A stretch of 18,803 nt of DNA from Sulfurimonas sp. (GTDB lineage: Bacteria; Campylobacterota; Campylobacteria; Campylobacterales; Sulfurimonadaceae), in the NCBI GenBank assembly GCA_027063215.1, contig JAMOSE010000013.1:1-18803 (forward strand), in the 5' to 3' direction. Below the pieces are notes generated by a model. That model saw nothing but the letters and a program-made list of their open reading frames with translations, did not search any database and was not told the origin of the DNA. A program made the translations under genes and the position numbers. Shown in pieces: positions 1-7,835 of the stretch; the first letter of the stretch is position 1; each line of letters starts with the position of its first letter.

Positions 1-342
1 ACAAGATAAGTATCCTATTTTAGGAGTTTGGTGTTTTTTAGGCTGTTTTTATTGTTGAAATTATACTAAAAAATAGGCTTTAAAGTACTTAAAATAGGGA
101 GATTTTTGGTTTTTCAGGACTGACTAATTAGGTGTTTTTGGATTCAAAAAAAGTAGAATTTTTATGAATATGGAGGGGTGGAGAATGTTATGGAATTATT
201 TGGGTCCATTTAAGTTATTCTTTATAGGATTGCTTATAAGCTATTATAACACTACTTTATTGTAAATTCAACTGTTATAAATAGATTTTTCTGCTTGGAA
301 TTTAGATAAAATACTATTCATATTTACCAATCAGGATAATAA
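1..342. other. Gene-less stretch upstream of yaaA
   Basis: No convincing gene, RNA or mobile element is visible here. It is AT-rich with stops in all frames. The longest candidate is a 33-codon ATG frame at 164-265 (+) with a hydrophobic middle (LFFIGLLI), but it has no Shine-Dalgarno sequence. The octamer AAAATAGG occurs at 70-77 and 91-98, and its complement at 14-21. A small hairpin, TCCTA-ttt-TAGGA, lies at 13-25. The 3' end holds the yaaA promoter region. The stretch could contain the end of an upstream transcript or a decayed gene; I see nothing decisive. Confidence 0.5.
307..312 (+). promoter_or_regulatory. Candidate -10 box for yaaA-rlmB
   Basis: TAAAAT in the context GATAAAATAC lies about 30 bases before the yaaA ATG. 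An AGGA ribosome site at 333-336 sits six bases before that ATG. No clear -35 box is visible, as is usual for sigma-70 promoters in this phylum. The -10 is a near match only. Confidence 0.4.
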
Positions 343-1071
343 ATGCTAAAAATACTTTTTTCTCCATCAGAAGGAAAATATTCTGGTGGTAAAGATATAC
401 CACAAGAGCTCTTTGGAGCAAAAAATGCTCGTAAAGAGATTCTTACTGCGTATAGAGAGATAGTCCTTAGCGAAGATGAAGAAGCTATTAAAAAACTCTT
501 TGGATTGAAAAAATTTTCTGAATGTGCACCTTATAGAGTAGATATATTTAATGCACCCCTTATGTATGCGATAGAACGCTATAAAGGTGTTGCTTATGAT
601 TATCTAAAATATCAAGAGCAAGAGAGCACAACACAAGCCTATCTTCGAGAACATACAATTATCTTCTCAAATCTCTACGGACCATTACGTGGTGGTGATG
701 CCATTGCAAATTACAAAGTAAAACAGGGAAATAGTATCAGAGGGATCGTTCCTGAGAAATTCTATAAGGATCGTTTTAGCTATCAGTTGGATCTCTATCT
801 TCAAGATAAAGAGATTTTAGATCTGCGTGCCGGTTATTATGATAAATTTTATAAAGTTACAAAACCCTATACAACACTGAAGTTTTTAAAAAATGGTAAA
901 ACAGTTTCACACTGGGCAAAGGCCTACAGAGGTATAGTTCTAAGAGAAATCGCAAAAGCAGGTATTGACTCATTGGATGCCTTTAACACTTTAGAGATAG
1001 AAGGCCTGAATGTTCATGAGATCAAAAAAACAAAAAACAAAACTGAAATAGTTTACAATATAGTGGAGTAA
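343..1071 (+). CDS. yaaA: YaaA family protein (peroxide stress / DUF328)
   Basis: This is a cytoplasmic protein of the YaaA (UPF0246) family. The Escherichia coli member limits free iron and DNA damage during peroxide stress; a role here is by family only. Visible family marks are the N-terminal LFSPSEGK (residues 5-12), the FSNLYGPLRGGDAIANYK block (108-125, like the LYG.LRP motif of E. coli YaaA) and the C-terminal VSHWAKAYRGIVLREIA stretch (188-204, the H/K-rich K.aRG motif). The length of 242 residues is close to the family norm of about 250. The ATG at 343 has AGGA six bases upstream. The next gene begins five bases after the stop, so the two are probably co-transcribed. Whether this branch really protects from peroxide is not shown by the sequence. 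Confidence 0.85.
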   Translation: MLKILFSPSEGKYSGGKDIPQELFGAKNARKEILTAYREIVLSEDEEAIKKLFGLKKFSECAPYRVDIFNAPLMYAIERYKGVAYDYLKYQEQESTTQAYLREHTIIFSNLYGPLRGGDAIANYKVKQGNSIRGIVPEKFYKDRFSYQLDLYLQDKEILDLRAGYYDKFYKVTKPYTTLKFLKNGKTVSHWAKAYRGIVLREIAKAGIDSLDAFNTLEIEGLNVHEIKKTKNKTEIVYNIVE

Positions 1072-1075
1072 AAGT

Positions 1076-1828
1076 ATGCAAGATTCACAAGAGTATAAAG
1101 CAAAAAAAGCTTTTTTTGAAAAAGTTATCACCCTCTACGGGCGTAATGTTGTTGTTGAGATACTTCAAGACAAATCCATTGAGATACATAAACTCCATAT
1201 GGCAAACTCAAACAAAAGTGACGGTGCTATCAAAAAGATCCTTCTACTTGCACAAAAAAGAGGTATAGAGATAATACGCCATGATAAAGCTGCCCTCTCT
1301 CGCATCTCTAAAAATGCAAAACAGGATCAGGGCGTTGCCATAGATATTATTGCGCAAAGTTATCAAAATGCAAGTGCTATAGAGAAGCTAAAATCCTATC
1401 GTCTTATTGCACTTGATGGTATTCACAATCCTCAAAATCTTGGTATGATTATACGAAGCTGTGCAGCAGGAAATATAGATGGAATTATTCTGCCAAAGAA
1501 AAACTCAGCGAAGATCTCTCCCCTTGTTGTTAAAGCGAGTGCCGGAACACTCTTTAAGATACCTATCTACTTTTGTGAGAAGCTTGAAGATGTATTGTGC
1601 AAGATAGACGATGCAGATATCTATGCACTCTCCTTAGATGCACAAAAAGATATCTATAATGTAAAAGAGAGTAAAAAATCTATTTATGTTTTAGGAAATG
1701 AGAGTGAAGGAGTAAGCCCTGCAGTTGCAAAACTATGCAATGAAAAGCTCATTATTGAGATGAATCGCGATGTTGAATCACTCAATGTTGCCATTACGGC
1801 TGCACTTATTGCTTTTATGCAAAGATAA
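1076..1828 (+). CDS. rlmB: TrmH/SpoU-family RNA 2'-O-methyltransferase, RlmB-like
   Basis: This is a SPOUT-class methyltransferase that moves a methyl group from S-adenosylmethionine to a ribose 2'-OH; RlmB modifies a guanosine of the 23S rRNA peptidyl-transferase loop. The N-terminal part (about 20-95) looks like the SpoU substrate-binding domain (YGRNVVVEIL, then QDQGVAIDI). The catalytic trefoil-knot domain follows, with motif 1 DGIHNPQNLGMIIRSC (114-129, catalytic Arg127), motif 2 VLGNESEGV (205-213) and motif 3 EMNRDVESLNVAITAALIAF (228-247). The 250-residue length fits. The start is supported by GGAG at 1065-1068, seven bases before the ATG and overlapping the end of yaaA. Assignment as RlmB rather than a TrmH or TsnR relative rests on overall layout. 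The gene is convergent with the cyclase, with 3 bp between stop codons. Confidence 0.85.
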   Translation: MQDSQEYKAKKAFFEKVITLYGRNVVVEILQDKSIEIHKLHMANSNKSDGAIKKILLLAQKRGIEIIRHDKAALSRISKNAKQDQGVAIDIIAQSYQNASAIEKLKSYRLIALDGIHNPQNLGMIIRSCAAGNIDGIILPKKNSAKISPLVVKASAGTLFKIPIYFCEKLEDVLCKIDDADIYALSLDAQKDIYNVKESKKSIYVLGNESEGVSPAVAKLCNEKLIIEMNRDVESLNVAITAALIAFMQR

Positions 1829-1831
1829 ATT

Positions 1832-3877
1832 CTACTTTGTAAACATTCTTTTAACACCCCATTGTCGATTTTCTTCAATGGCTACAAGAAAATATTTTGA
1901 CACTCCATCATCATATTTTCTGACAATATCTTCAAAAAGTACTTTTGCTTGCAAGAGATCACTATCTTTATATACTTTTAATGCCTGATCATATAAAACT
2001 TTAAGCGCATATGAACTTTGTATTTTTAGCATCAAATGATACAATAAAACGGCATTCTGTTTTCCCTTTACCTGCACAGGTTCAATCTCTCTGTATAAAA
2101 AATCATCCGTGAGCATCTCTAGAGTATGTTCTGTAATTAAGATGGGCACACCATATCTTTTCGTCATCTCTTCAACTCTTGAAGTAAGATTTACACCATC
2201 ACCTATAACAGTATAGTTAAACCTAATATCTGAACCCATATTGCCCACAATTACTTCTGCTGTACTGATGCCTATACCTATGCAAAGTATCTTCTTACCC
2301 TCTTCTTTTAGTTTTTTATTGAGTATCTCTAACTCTGCTAACATCTCCAAAGCACTATGGCAGGCAGCATCTGCATGATTTTTAATATCTACGGGCGCAT
2401 TAAAAAATGCCATCACAGCATCACCAATATATTTATCAAGCATACCACCGTGTTTCAATACAGCATTTGTCATCGGAGTAAAGTATCTATTTAAAAGCCG
2501 TACAAGACTAACAGGATCCATGGACTCTGAAATTGATGTAAATCCTCGGATGTCACTAAAGAGTATGCTTATCTCTTTTTGTTCTCCTCCTAATGAGAGT
2601 TTTTTAGGATGACGTATAAGCTGTTGAAGCAAATCATTTGAAAGATAACTCGAAAATGCCTCTTTAATAAAACGTGCTTTTTTTTCTTCTAAAGTAAAAG
2701 CAAGAACCTCAACTGCAGCGATACTTGTAAGCAGTGTAATCAGAGGATAAAAGAGGTCAATATAAAACATATATATTCTAAAAAGATAATGAACGATAAT
2801 ATAAACTATAAAATAGACAGAAAGATTAAAAAACATACGAGTAACAATACTTCTAAAAAAGATGATAGACAAAAATGGAACAAAAGCCATCAAAATTATC
2901 AACCCGATAGTTGCATATGGCATCTCTACAATAAGTTGATTTTGTAAAAAATTGGATATAAATGTATAATGTAAAAAAGCACCAGGAATATTTCCAATAG
3001 GAGTACTGACAATATCCCCTGCCCCCAGCTCTGTAATCCCTAAAATAACAATTTTATCTTTAAAGTATTCACGTTTAATCTTCCCTTGCATAATATCCAA
3101 AAAGGAGATAATTTTATACTGCGGTGGTGTATAAAAATTTAATTTTACAAAACCTTTTTCATCTACTTTTATTATATGATCTGCAATTGCCAGATGAGTG
3201 CCATCTACTCTTTTTATATCACTGTTATGTTTGAGTCGCAAACCCTGTAGTGCCAGAGAAGGGTATAAAATATTTTGAAAATAAAATGCAACAGGATAAG
3301 AACGAAAAAGATTGTCACTCTCACTCGAAGTTGAAAAACTTCCAGATAATGTACAAGACTCTAAAATCGGTAAAATATTTAACTCTGCACTATCAGCTCC
3401 AAGAAAATGAGGATTTTTGTTGCCAGAAATCTGAGACTGCAAATAATCAAGTGCTGAATCATTCAAGATATCCAACTCATATTGACTGTGACTCTGAGTA
3501 GCTCCATTTCGTAGGAAAAACCCACAGACACTGTTTTGCAAAGAATCTATACTTTGTGCCAGTCTTTGATCTTTTGATTTTTCTGTAGGTTCAGAAAAGA
3601 TCATATCCAACAAAACAGCATCTGCTTCTGCAAGCTTTTCTATACCCTTTGCCAAAATATCCCTAGACCAAGGCCAGCGACCATAGCTGTTGATACTCTG
3701 CTCATCAATTGCCACTAAAACTACATTTTCAGCTATCTTTTTTTCTTGCAGTGCAAAATTACTATCATTAAAACGAAGAGAAAAGCTCTCAAATGGTTCT
3801 ACTTTATTGCTGTACAAAAACAGCGTAAGCAATAAAACCAGCAGTATTACAAAGAAGTAGTAAAACTTTTCTCTCAT
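1832..3877 (-). CDS. CHASE2-domain class III adenylate/guanylate cyclase
   Basis: This is a membrane sensor that should make cAMP (or cGMP) from the nucleotide triphosphate. Order: N-terminal membrane helix (about 7-23), periplasmic CHASE2 sensor (about 30-315, with VVLVAIDEQSI and the FKDKIVILG stretch), three membrane helices (about 322-341, 347-366, 372-395), class III cyclase domain (about 434-615) and a helical TPR-like tail (about 620-672). All catalytic residues are present: metal-binding Asp442 (FSDIRGF) and Asp486 (KYIGDAVMAFF), purine-reading Lys482 and Thr556, and transition-state Asn563 and Arg567 (VIGDGVNLTSR). Lys/Thr at the purine positions favours ATP. The length of 681 residues suits CHASE2 cyclases. 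It starts four bases after the FecR gene ends and has only a weak ribosome site, so translational coupling is likely. The periplasmic ligand and the cyclic-nucleotide receptor are unknown; no CRP-type gene lies in the window. Confidence 0.9.
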   Translation of the reverse strand: MREKFYYFFVILLVLLLTLFLYSNKVEPFESFSLRFNDSNFALQEKKIAENVVLVAIDEQSINSYGRWPWSRDILAKGIEKLAEADAVLLDMIFSEPTEKSKDQRLAQSIDSLQNSVCGFFLRNGATQSHSQYELDILNDSALDYLQSQISGNKNPHFLGADSAELNILPILESCTLSGSFSTSSESDNLFRSYPVAFYFQNILYPSLALQGLRLKHNSDIKRVDGTHLAIADHIIKVDEKGFVKLNFYTPPQYKIISFLDIMQGKIKREYFKDKIVILGITELGAGDIVSTPIGNIPGAFLHYTFISNFLQNQLIVEMPYATIGLIILMAFVPFLSIIFFRSIVTRMFFNLSVYFIVYIIVHYLFRIYMFYIDLFYPLITLLTSIAAVEVLAFTLEEKKARFIKEAFSSYLSNDLLQQLIRHPKKLSLGGEQKEISILFSDIRGFTSISESMDPVSLVRLLNRYFTPMTNAVLKHGGMLDKYIGDAVMAFFNAPVDIKNHADAACHSALEMLAELEILNKKLKEEGKKILCIGIGISTAEVIVGNMGSDIRFNYTVIGDGVNLTSRVEEMTKRYGVPILITEHTLEMLTDDFLYREIEPVQVKGKQNAVLLYHLMLKIQSSYALKVLYDQALKVYKDSDLLQAKVLFEDIVRKYDDGVSKYFLVAIEENRQWGVKRMFTK

Positions 3878-3881
3878 TATT

Positions 3882-4595
3882 CTACTTCATTGTCTCTAGT
3901 AAGGCTTTAAAATGTGCAAATTCTACATCATTTCTCTTGCTCCATCCCTCTTCATCTACTCTGTTACCACGAAAGGAGATAGATTTCTTTTCCTGCAGTT
4001 CAAACTTTTTTGTTTGTTTTATAAATTCAAATTGAGATTCTTGTGTCTGTTTATAGTTACGATATGCACTCTCCTGTTCTGATTTAAAATCATCAAATCT
4101 TTTTTGAATGCTTTTTCTATAAAGCTCAAACTCTGCTTTTATACTCTCTACTCCTATAACACCCTCTCTTAACATCACAGAAGCATCCTTCTCATAAGCA
4201 CTGATGATAAATTCTGTACCTTTAATACCAATAATAGCAAAAGGCGTCTTTATACTGAGCGCATCTCTGGCATTTTTAGAACTTATTTTATAGTATATTT
4301 TTCCATTCTTCTGCTCAAAATCAGAGGCCAAATGAAATACTATTGTTGACTTTTCATCTAAAACAACAAGGGAGTTGTCTTTTAAATCCAATTTGGCAGA
4401 TGCTCCCTGTCTTGTTGTTATCAAATCACCTGCTAAAATTATAGATCCACTTTTAACTTTTGTTTTCTTTATTGAATTTTTATGTTTTACTTTTACTATT
4501 CCCTCAACTGCTGCAATATTCCCAATAATGGTATCAGCAGCAAAAATCACACTATAAAAAGTACAAAACAGCATCAAAACAACTATGCGTATCAA
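3882..4595 (-). CDS. Periplasmic FecR-domain protein, partner of the cyclase
   Basis: This is an exported FecR-domain protein. A signal peptide (1-19, ending VIFA-AD) is followed by a beta-rich FecR domain (about 28-150), recognisable from AGDLITTRQGASAKLDLKDN and TPFAIIGIKGTEFII. Residues 152-205 are a charged, Gln/Glu/Lys-rich helical segment, probably a coiled coil. There is no second membrane helix, so it should be free in the periplasm. The start is TTG at 4595: AGGAG lies six bases upstream, whereas the next internal ATG (codon 8) would cut off the signal-peptide N-terminus. FecR proteins next to CHASE2 cyclases are a recurrent pairing in proteobacteria, so this one likely presents a signal to the CHASE2 domain. 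It is not a classical sigma-factor regulator: it lacks the cytoplasmic anti-sigma part, and no ECF sigma gene is nearby. Confidence 0.82.
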   Translation of the reverse strand: MIRIVVLMLFCTFYSVIFAADTIIGNIAAVEGIVKVKHKNSIKKTKVKSGSIILAGDLITTRQGASAKLDLKDNSLVVLDEKSTIVFHLASDFEQKNGKIYYKISSKNARDALSIKTPFAIIGIKGTEFIISAYEKDASVMLREGVIGVESIKAEFELYRKSIQKRFDDFKSEQESAYRNYKQTQESQFEFIKQTKKFELQEKKSISFRGNRVDEEGWSKRNDVEFAHFKALLETMK

Positions 4596-4616
4596 TCTAA
4601 GCTCCTATTTATAATT

Positions 4617-4937
4617 TTATGAGATCATAATCTCATATGGACGTTTAATCTCAGCAATCACCTCATCGACTGACATATGACGTGATTTTCTGACAAACTC
4701 GCGTCCATCTAAGAAAATAAGCAGTGTAGGAATAGCAAAAACATTGAAGTGAGCAGCGATATCTTGCTGTTGCGAGACATCAATACTGATAATTTCAAAG
4801 CTTTGAAAATTTTTATCTATTGCTTCAAGCAGTTTTGGTTTGAGCGCATGGCAGACATTACAGGTTGGTGCAGAGAAGTAAAGCATTACCGCCATATTCT
4901 CTTGTATTGTTTTTTCTATATTTTCTATTGTATTCAT
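4617..4937 (-). CDS. Small thioredoxin-like protein with CNVC active site
   Basis: This is a single-domain, cytoplasmic thioredoxin-fold protein of 106 residues with no signal peptide. The redox motif is CNVC (Cys26, Cys29, in APTCNVCHALKP), and the cis-proline is Pro70 (FAIPTLLIF). LDGREFVRKS matches the strand after it. The usual thioredoxin WCGPC is replaced by TCNVC, so its redox potential and partners probably differ from housekeeping TrxA; family members of this kind are annotated only as thioredoxin family protein. The ATG at 4937 has no Shine-Dalgarno sequence, and a TATAAT box sits seven bases upstream. Its stop is 21 bases before the FecR start, so it may be the first gene of the FecR-cyclase transcript. 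Confidence 0.85.
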   Translation of the reverse strand: MNTIENIEKTIQENMAVMLYFSAPTCNVCHALKPKLLEAIDKNFQSFEIISIDVSQQQDIAAHFNVFAIPTLLIFLDGREFVRKSRHMSVDEVIAEIKRPYEIMIS

Positions 4938-4944
4938 AAGTCAA

Positions 4945-4952
4945 ATTATACT
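4945..4952. promoter_or_regulatory. Overlapping divergent -10 boxes between thioredoxin and AEC genes
   Basis: The octamer ATTATACT holds TATAAT on the minus strand (4945-4950) and TATACT on the plus strand (4947-4952). The minus box is seven bases from the thioredoxin ATG and the plus box eleven bases from the AEC ATG. Neither start codon has a ribosome site. With start points 6-8 bases after each box, the thioredoxin mRNA would begin at or next to its ATG, and the AEC mRNA would have only about four leader bases. This is the only non-coding DNA between the genes (26 bp). Confidence 0.5.
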
Positions 4953-4963
4953 AAACTTCTTCT

Positions 4964-5872
4964 ATGAGTTCAATTATATTTTCCATTTTAAGTATCTATA
5001 TATTTATTGTCATGGGCTATCTTGCAAAAAAGAGCTTTAAAGAACAGATCGATGATAAGACGATCACACTCTTAAATGTCTATTTTTTACAGGTCTTTTT
5101 AACATTCTGGGGACTGCTTTTACACCCGGTGGATATTACACTGCTCTATGCACCCGCTATCTACCTCGTCATTGTCATCATAGCTTTAATCTTTTCTGCT
5201 CTTTTTGCCCACAGGCTCTTTCAACACAAAAAAGAGTACTCTATAGCCATGGTTGCAGCCATCATCGGTAACACTGGTAATCTTGGTATTCCTCTTAATA
5301 TCGCTATCTTTGGAGAGGCTTCCATCCCCTACACAACAGTCGTCAATCTTGTCAATGTTTTTGTTGTCTATACCATTGGTGTCTATTACTATTCACGGGG
5401 AAGTTTTGATGTGGCAACTTCACTCAAAAACATTATCAAACTTCCTATACTTTGGGCTGCGATCTTGGCAATATTTTTGAGTGTCAACGGCTACAAACCC
5501 TCAGGTGTAATACTCAACACCTTGATGATGGGAGCTTATGCTTCCATGACAATGCAGCTTTTTTTGTTTGGTATCTATCTCTATGGTACAAAAATCAAAG
5601 AGATCAACAAAACATTAATTCTTTGGATTATTAGCTTTAAATTTATTCTACTGCCACTTTTAGCTTTTTTGGTACTTTATAATATAAAACTTGATTCTAT
5701 GATAAAAGGGATTATCTTTATAGAACTCTTAATGCCTCTGGCCGTTGCTAATGTCAATCTTGCTTCGCTCTATGATTGCCGTCCAAAAGTTGTAACGGCA
5801 CTGGTGCTTATTAGCTCTGTTTTGTTTTTAGCTATTATATTTGCCGGTGTTAAAGTTTTAGTCTATCTCTAA
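4964..5872 (+). CDS. AEC-family (auxin efflux carrier type) permease
   Basis: This inner-membrane transporter of 302 residues belongs to the AEC family (BART fold), whose bacterial members carry organic acids such as malate or malonate; the substrate here is unknown. About ten hydrophobic segments are visible, including 3-20, 37-53, 62-82, 95-115, 125-142, 160-175, 185-207, 217-238, 246-268 and 277-300. The inverted-repeat crossover motifs characteristic of the family are GNTGNLGIP (102-110) and LMPLAVANVNLASLY (256-270). The ATG at 4964 has no Shine-Dalgarno sequence and lies just downstream of a TATACT box, so the message may be nearly leaderless. It is divergent from the thioredoxin gene and convergent with tkt. 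Confidence 0.88.
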   Translation: MSSIIFSILSIYIFIVMGYLAKKSFKEQIDDKTITLLNVYFLQVFLTFWGLLLHPVDITLLYAPAIYLVIVIIALIFSALFAHRLFQHKKEYSIAMVAAIIGNTGNLGIPLNIAIFGEASIPYTTVVNLVNVFVVYTIGVYYYSRGSFDVATSLKNIIKLPILWAAILAIFLSVNGYKPSGVILNTLMMGAYASMTMQLFLFGIYLYGTKIKEINKTLILWIISFKFILLPLLAFLVLYNIKLDSMIKGIIFIELLMPLAVANVNLASLYDCRPKVVTALVLISSVLFLAIIFAGVKVLVYL

Positions 5873-5873
5873 G

Positions 5874-5899
5874 CAAGTTAAGATTATACTCCTAACTTG
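5874..5899. terminator. Weak hairpin between convergent AEC and tkt genes
   Basis: CAAGTTA (5874-5880) and TAACTTG (5893-5899) form a 7-bp perfect stem with a 12-base loop in the 34-bp gap between the two stop codons. It could serve both strands, but the stem is AT-rich and no good T-run follows on either side. Confidence 0.3.
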
Positions 5900-5906
5900 A
5901 CTTGTA

Positions 5907-7829
5907 TTAAAGAATTTTCTGAGCTATAGCCTCAGCAGTAAAACCAAATTTTTCAAAAAGTTGTGCTGCAGGTGCACTTGCACCAAAACTCTCCATTCCA
6001 ATGACTTCATCAGCAAAGCGGTACCACTCAAGTCCACGTGCAGCTTCAATAGCTACTTTTTTTGTATCTGGTTGAATAATAGAGTCTATATACGCTTGGT
6101 CTTGTTCAATAAAAAGATCATAACAAGGAACAGAGACAACTGCAACTTTTTTACCTTGTGCATTGAGTACTTCTTTTGTTTTAAGTGCCAACTCTACTTC
6201 GCTACCACTGGCAATAAGAGTGATTTGTGCATCTTCATCACTCGCAAGAAGATACCCACCACGACTTGCATCACCTGCAACTGCATCAGGAAGCAGTGCC
6301 AAGCTTTGACGTGAACATACAAATGCAGATGGAGATTTACGCATCTGTAGTGCTGTTTTCCAAGCTGCAACATTTTCACGTCCATCAGCCGGTCTCCATA
6401 CATAGAAATTTGGCAGTGCACGAAATTGTGAAAGATGCTCAATTGGTTGGTGGGTAGGGCCATCTTCACCAACACCAATAGAGTCATGTGTCCAGATAAA
6501 AAACTGCTGAATTCCTGTCAGCGCTGCAATACGAGCTGCAGGTTTAAGGTAGTCTGAAAATACAAAGAATGTTGAAGTAAATGGCATGATCGGACCATAA
6601 AGAGCCATCGCATTGGCAATAGAAGCCATCGCATGCTCACGAATACCAAAGTAGATATTTTTTCCCTTTGGAAATATACCCATATCATTAAGATATGTTT
6701 TGTTTGATGGACTCAAATCTGCAGATCCACCAATAAATGCAGGAATTGCTTTTGCAACTGCATTGAGAATTTTTCCGTTTGTATTTCTTGTTGCATCAGC
6801 CTTATCAAACTCCGGCCACTGAATTCTTGAAAAATCATGATTTAAGAGTGCTTCCAATGCCTCATTTTGCTCTAAAAGCGGTGCAGTTTTAAGCGAATGT
6901 TCCCACTCTCTCTCAGCCAAATCACCCGCTTCAATTGCACAGCGAAAACGTGCCATTACATCTTCTGGTACAAAGAATTTTTTATCTGGATCAAAACCAG
7001 CTCCGCGTTTTGCATCAGCGATCACATCTTCACCAAGTGGTGCACCGTGAGAGTGATGACTTCCTTCTAATGGTCCTGCACCTTTTGCAATGATAGTATT
7101 TGCAATGATCAGTACCGGTCGGTCTGCTTTTTTCGCTTGAGTGATAGTTGCATCAATCTCATCATAATCATGCCCGTTACACTCTAAAACTTCCCAGCCC
7201 TGAGATTCAAAACGCCCTCTAATATCTTCTGAAATTGAAAGATCCGTATTTCCCTCGATAGTTATACGATTTGAATCATAGATAAGAATCAGATTATCAA
7301 GTTTGTTATGTCCTGCAAGGGAACACGCTTCATAACTGATCCCCTCTTCCAAATCACCATCACCACATAAACAATAGACATGATGATCAATGAGTTTTGC
7401 AGTATCTGAGTTTACCTGTGCACCCATAAACTTACTTGCCATGGAAAAACCGACTGCATTGGCAACGCCCTGACCCAGTGGTCCGGTAGTAATTTCAACA
7501 CCAGCAGTATGACCAAACTCAGGATGTCCCGGAGTTAAAGAATCAAGCTGGCGAAACTGCTCAAGGTCTTTGATCTCAAGTCCATATCCCCATAGATAGT
7601 AAAGTGAATAGATTAGTCCTGTTGCATGACCACCTGAAAAAACAAGTCTGTCACGATTTAACCATGAAGGATTTTTCGGATTATGTTGTAAGTGCTCGTT
7701 TAAAACCACTGCAATATCTGCAAGTCCCATTGGTGCACCCGGGTGGCCGGAATTTGCCTTTTGAACCATATCGGCTGCTAAAAATCTTATTGTGTTTGCC
7801 ATCTTTTGACGCATTGCATTACTCATCAT
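5907..7829 (-). CDS. tkt: Transketolase
   Basis: This is a cytoplasmic, thiamine-diphosphate-dependent transketolase that moves two-carbon ketol units between sugar phosphates in the pentose phosphate pathway and, in autotrophs, the Calvin cycle; Campylobacterota mostly fix CO2 by the reductive TCA cycle, so the role here is probably pentose and aromatic precursor supply. Visible marks: SGHPGAPMG (27-35), TPGHPEFGHT (99-108), the ThDP/Mg motif from GDGDLEEG (156-163) to DSN (185-187), GIREHAM (395-401, catalytic Glu398) and GEDGPTHQPIEH (454-465). The C-terminal domain starts near 530. The 640-residue length is normal. Two adjacent ATGs occur: the AGGA sequence lies three bases from the first (7829) and six from the second (7826), so the second may be the true start. 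The ribosome site overlaps the ispA stop codon, implying coupled translation. Confidence 0.97.
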   Translation of the reverse strand: MMSNAMRQKMANTIRFLAADMVQKANSGHPGAPMGLADIAVVLNEHLQHNPKNPSWLNRDRLVFSGGHATGLIYSLYYLWGYGLEIKDLEQFRQLDSLTPGHPEFGHTAGVEITTGPLGQGVANAVGFSMASKFMGAQVNSDTAKLIDHHVYCLCGDGDLEEGISYEACSLAGHNKLDNLILIYDSNRITIEGNTDLSISEDIRGRFESQGWEVLECNGHDYDEIDATITQAKKADRPVLIIANTIIAKGAGPLEGSHHSHGAPLGEDVIADAKRGAGFDPDKKFFVPEDVMARFRCAIEAGDLAEREWEHSLKTAPLLEQNEALEALLNHDFSRIQWPEFDKADATRNTNGKILNAVAKAIPAFIGGSADLSPSNKTYLNDMGIFPKGKNIYFGIREHAMASIANAMALYGPIMPFTSTFFVFSDYLKPAARIAALTGIQQFFIWTHDSIGVGEDGPTHQPIEHLSQFRALPNFYVWRPADGRENVAAWKTALQMRKSPSAFVCSRQSLALLPDAVAGDASRGGYLLASDEDAQITLIASGSEVELALKTKEVLNAQGKKVAVVSVPCYDLFIEQDQAYIDSIIQPDTKKVAIEAARGLEWYRFADEVIGMESFGASAPAAQLFEKFGFTAEAIAQKIL

Positions 7830-7835
7830 CTATCC

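Noticed and set aside
3882..4595. FecR protein as sigma-factor regulator of a TonB iron uptake system
   Set aside because: It has a signal peptide and no cytoplasmic anti-sigma part, and no ECF sigma or TonB receptor gene is present; the cyclase neighbour explains it better.
5961..6314. 117-codon open frame on the plus strand
   Set aside because: Lies fully antisense inside transketolase, whose motifs are intact; composition is Cys/Phe-rich as expected of a shadow frame.
6194..6487. 97-codon minus-strand frame within tkt
   Set aside because: Out of frame with transketolase on the same strand; a shadow caused by codon bias.
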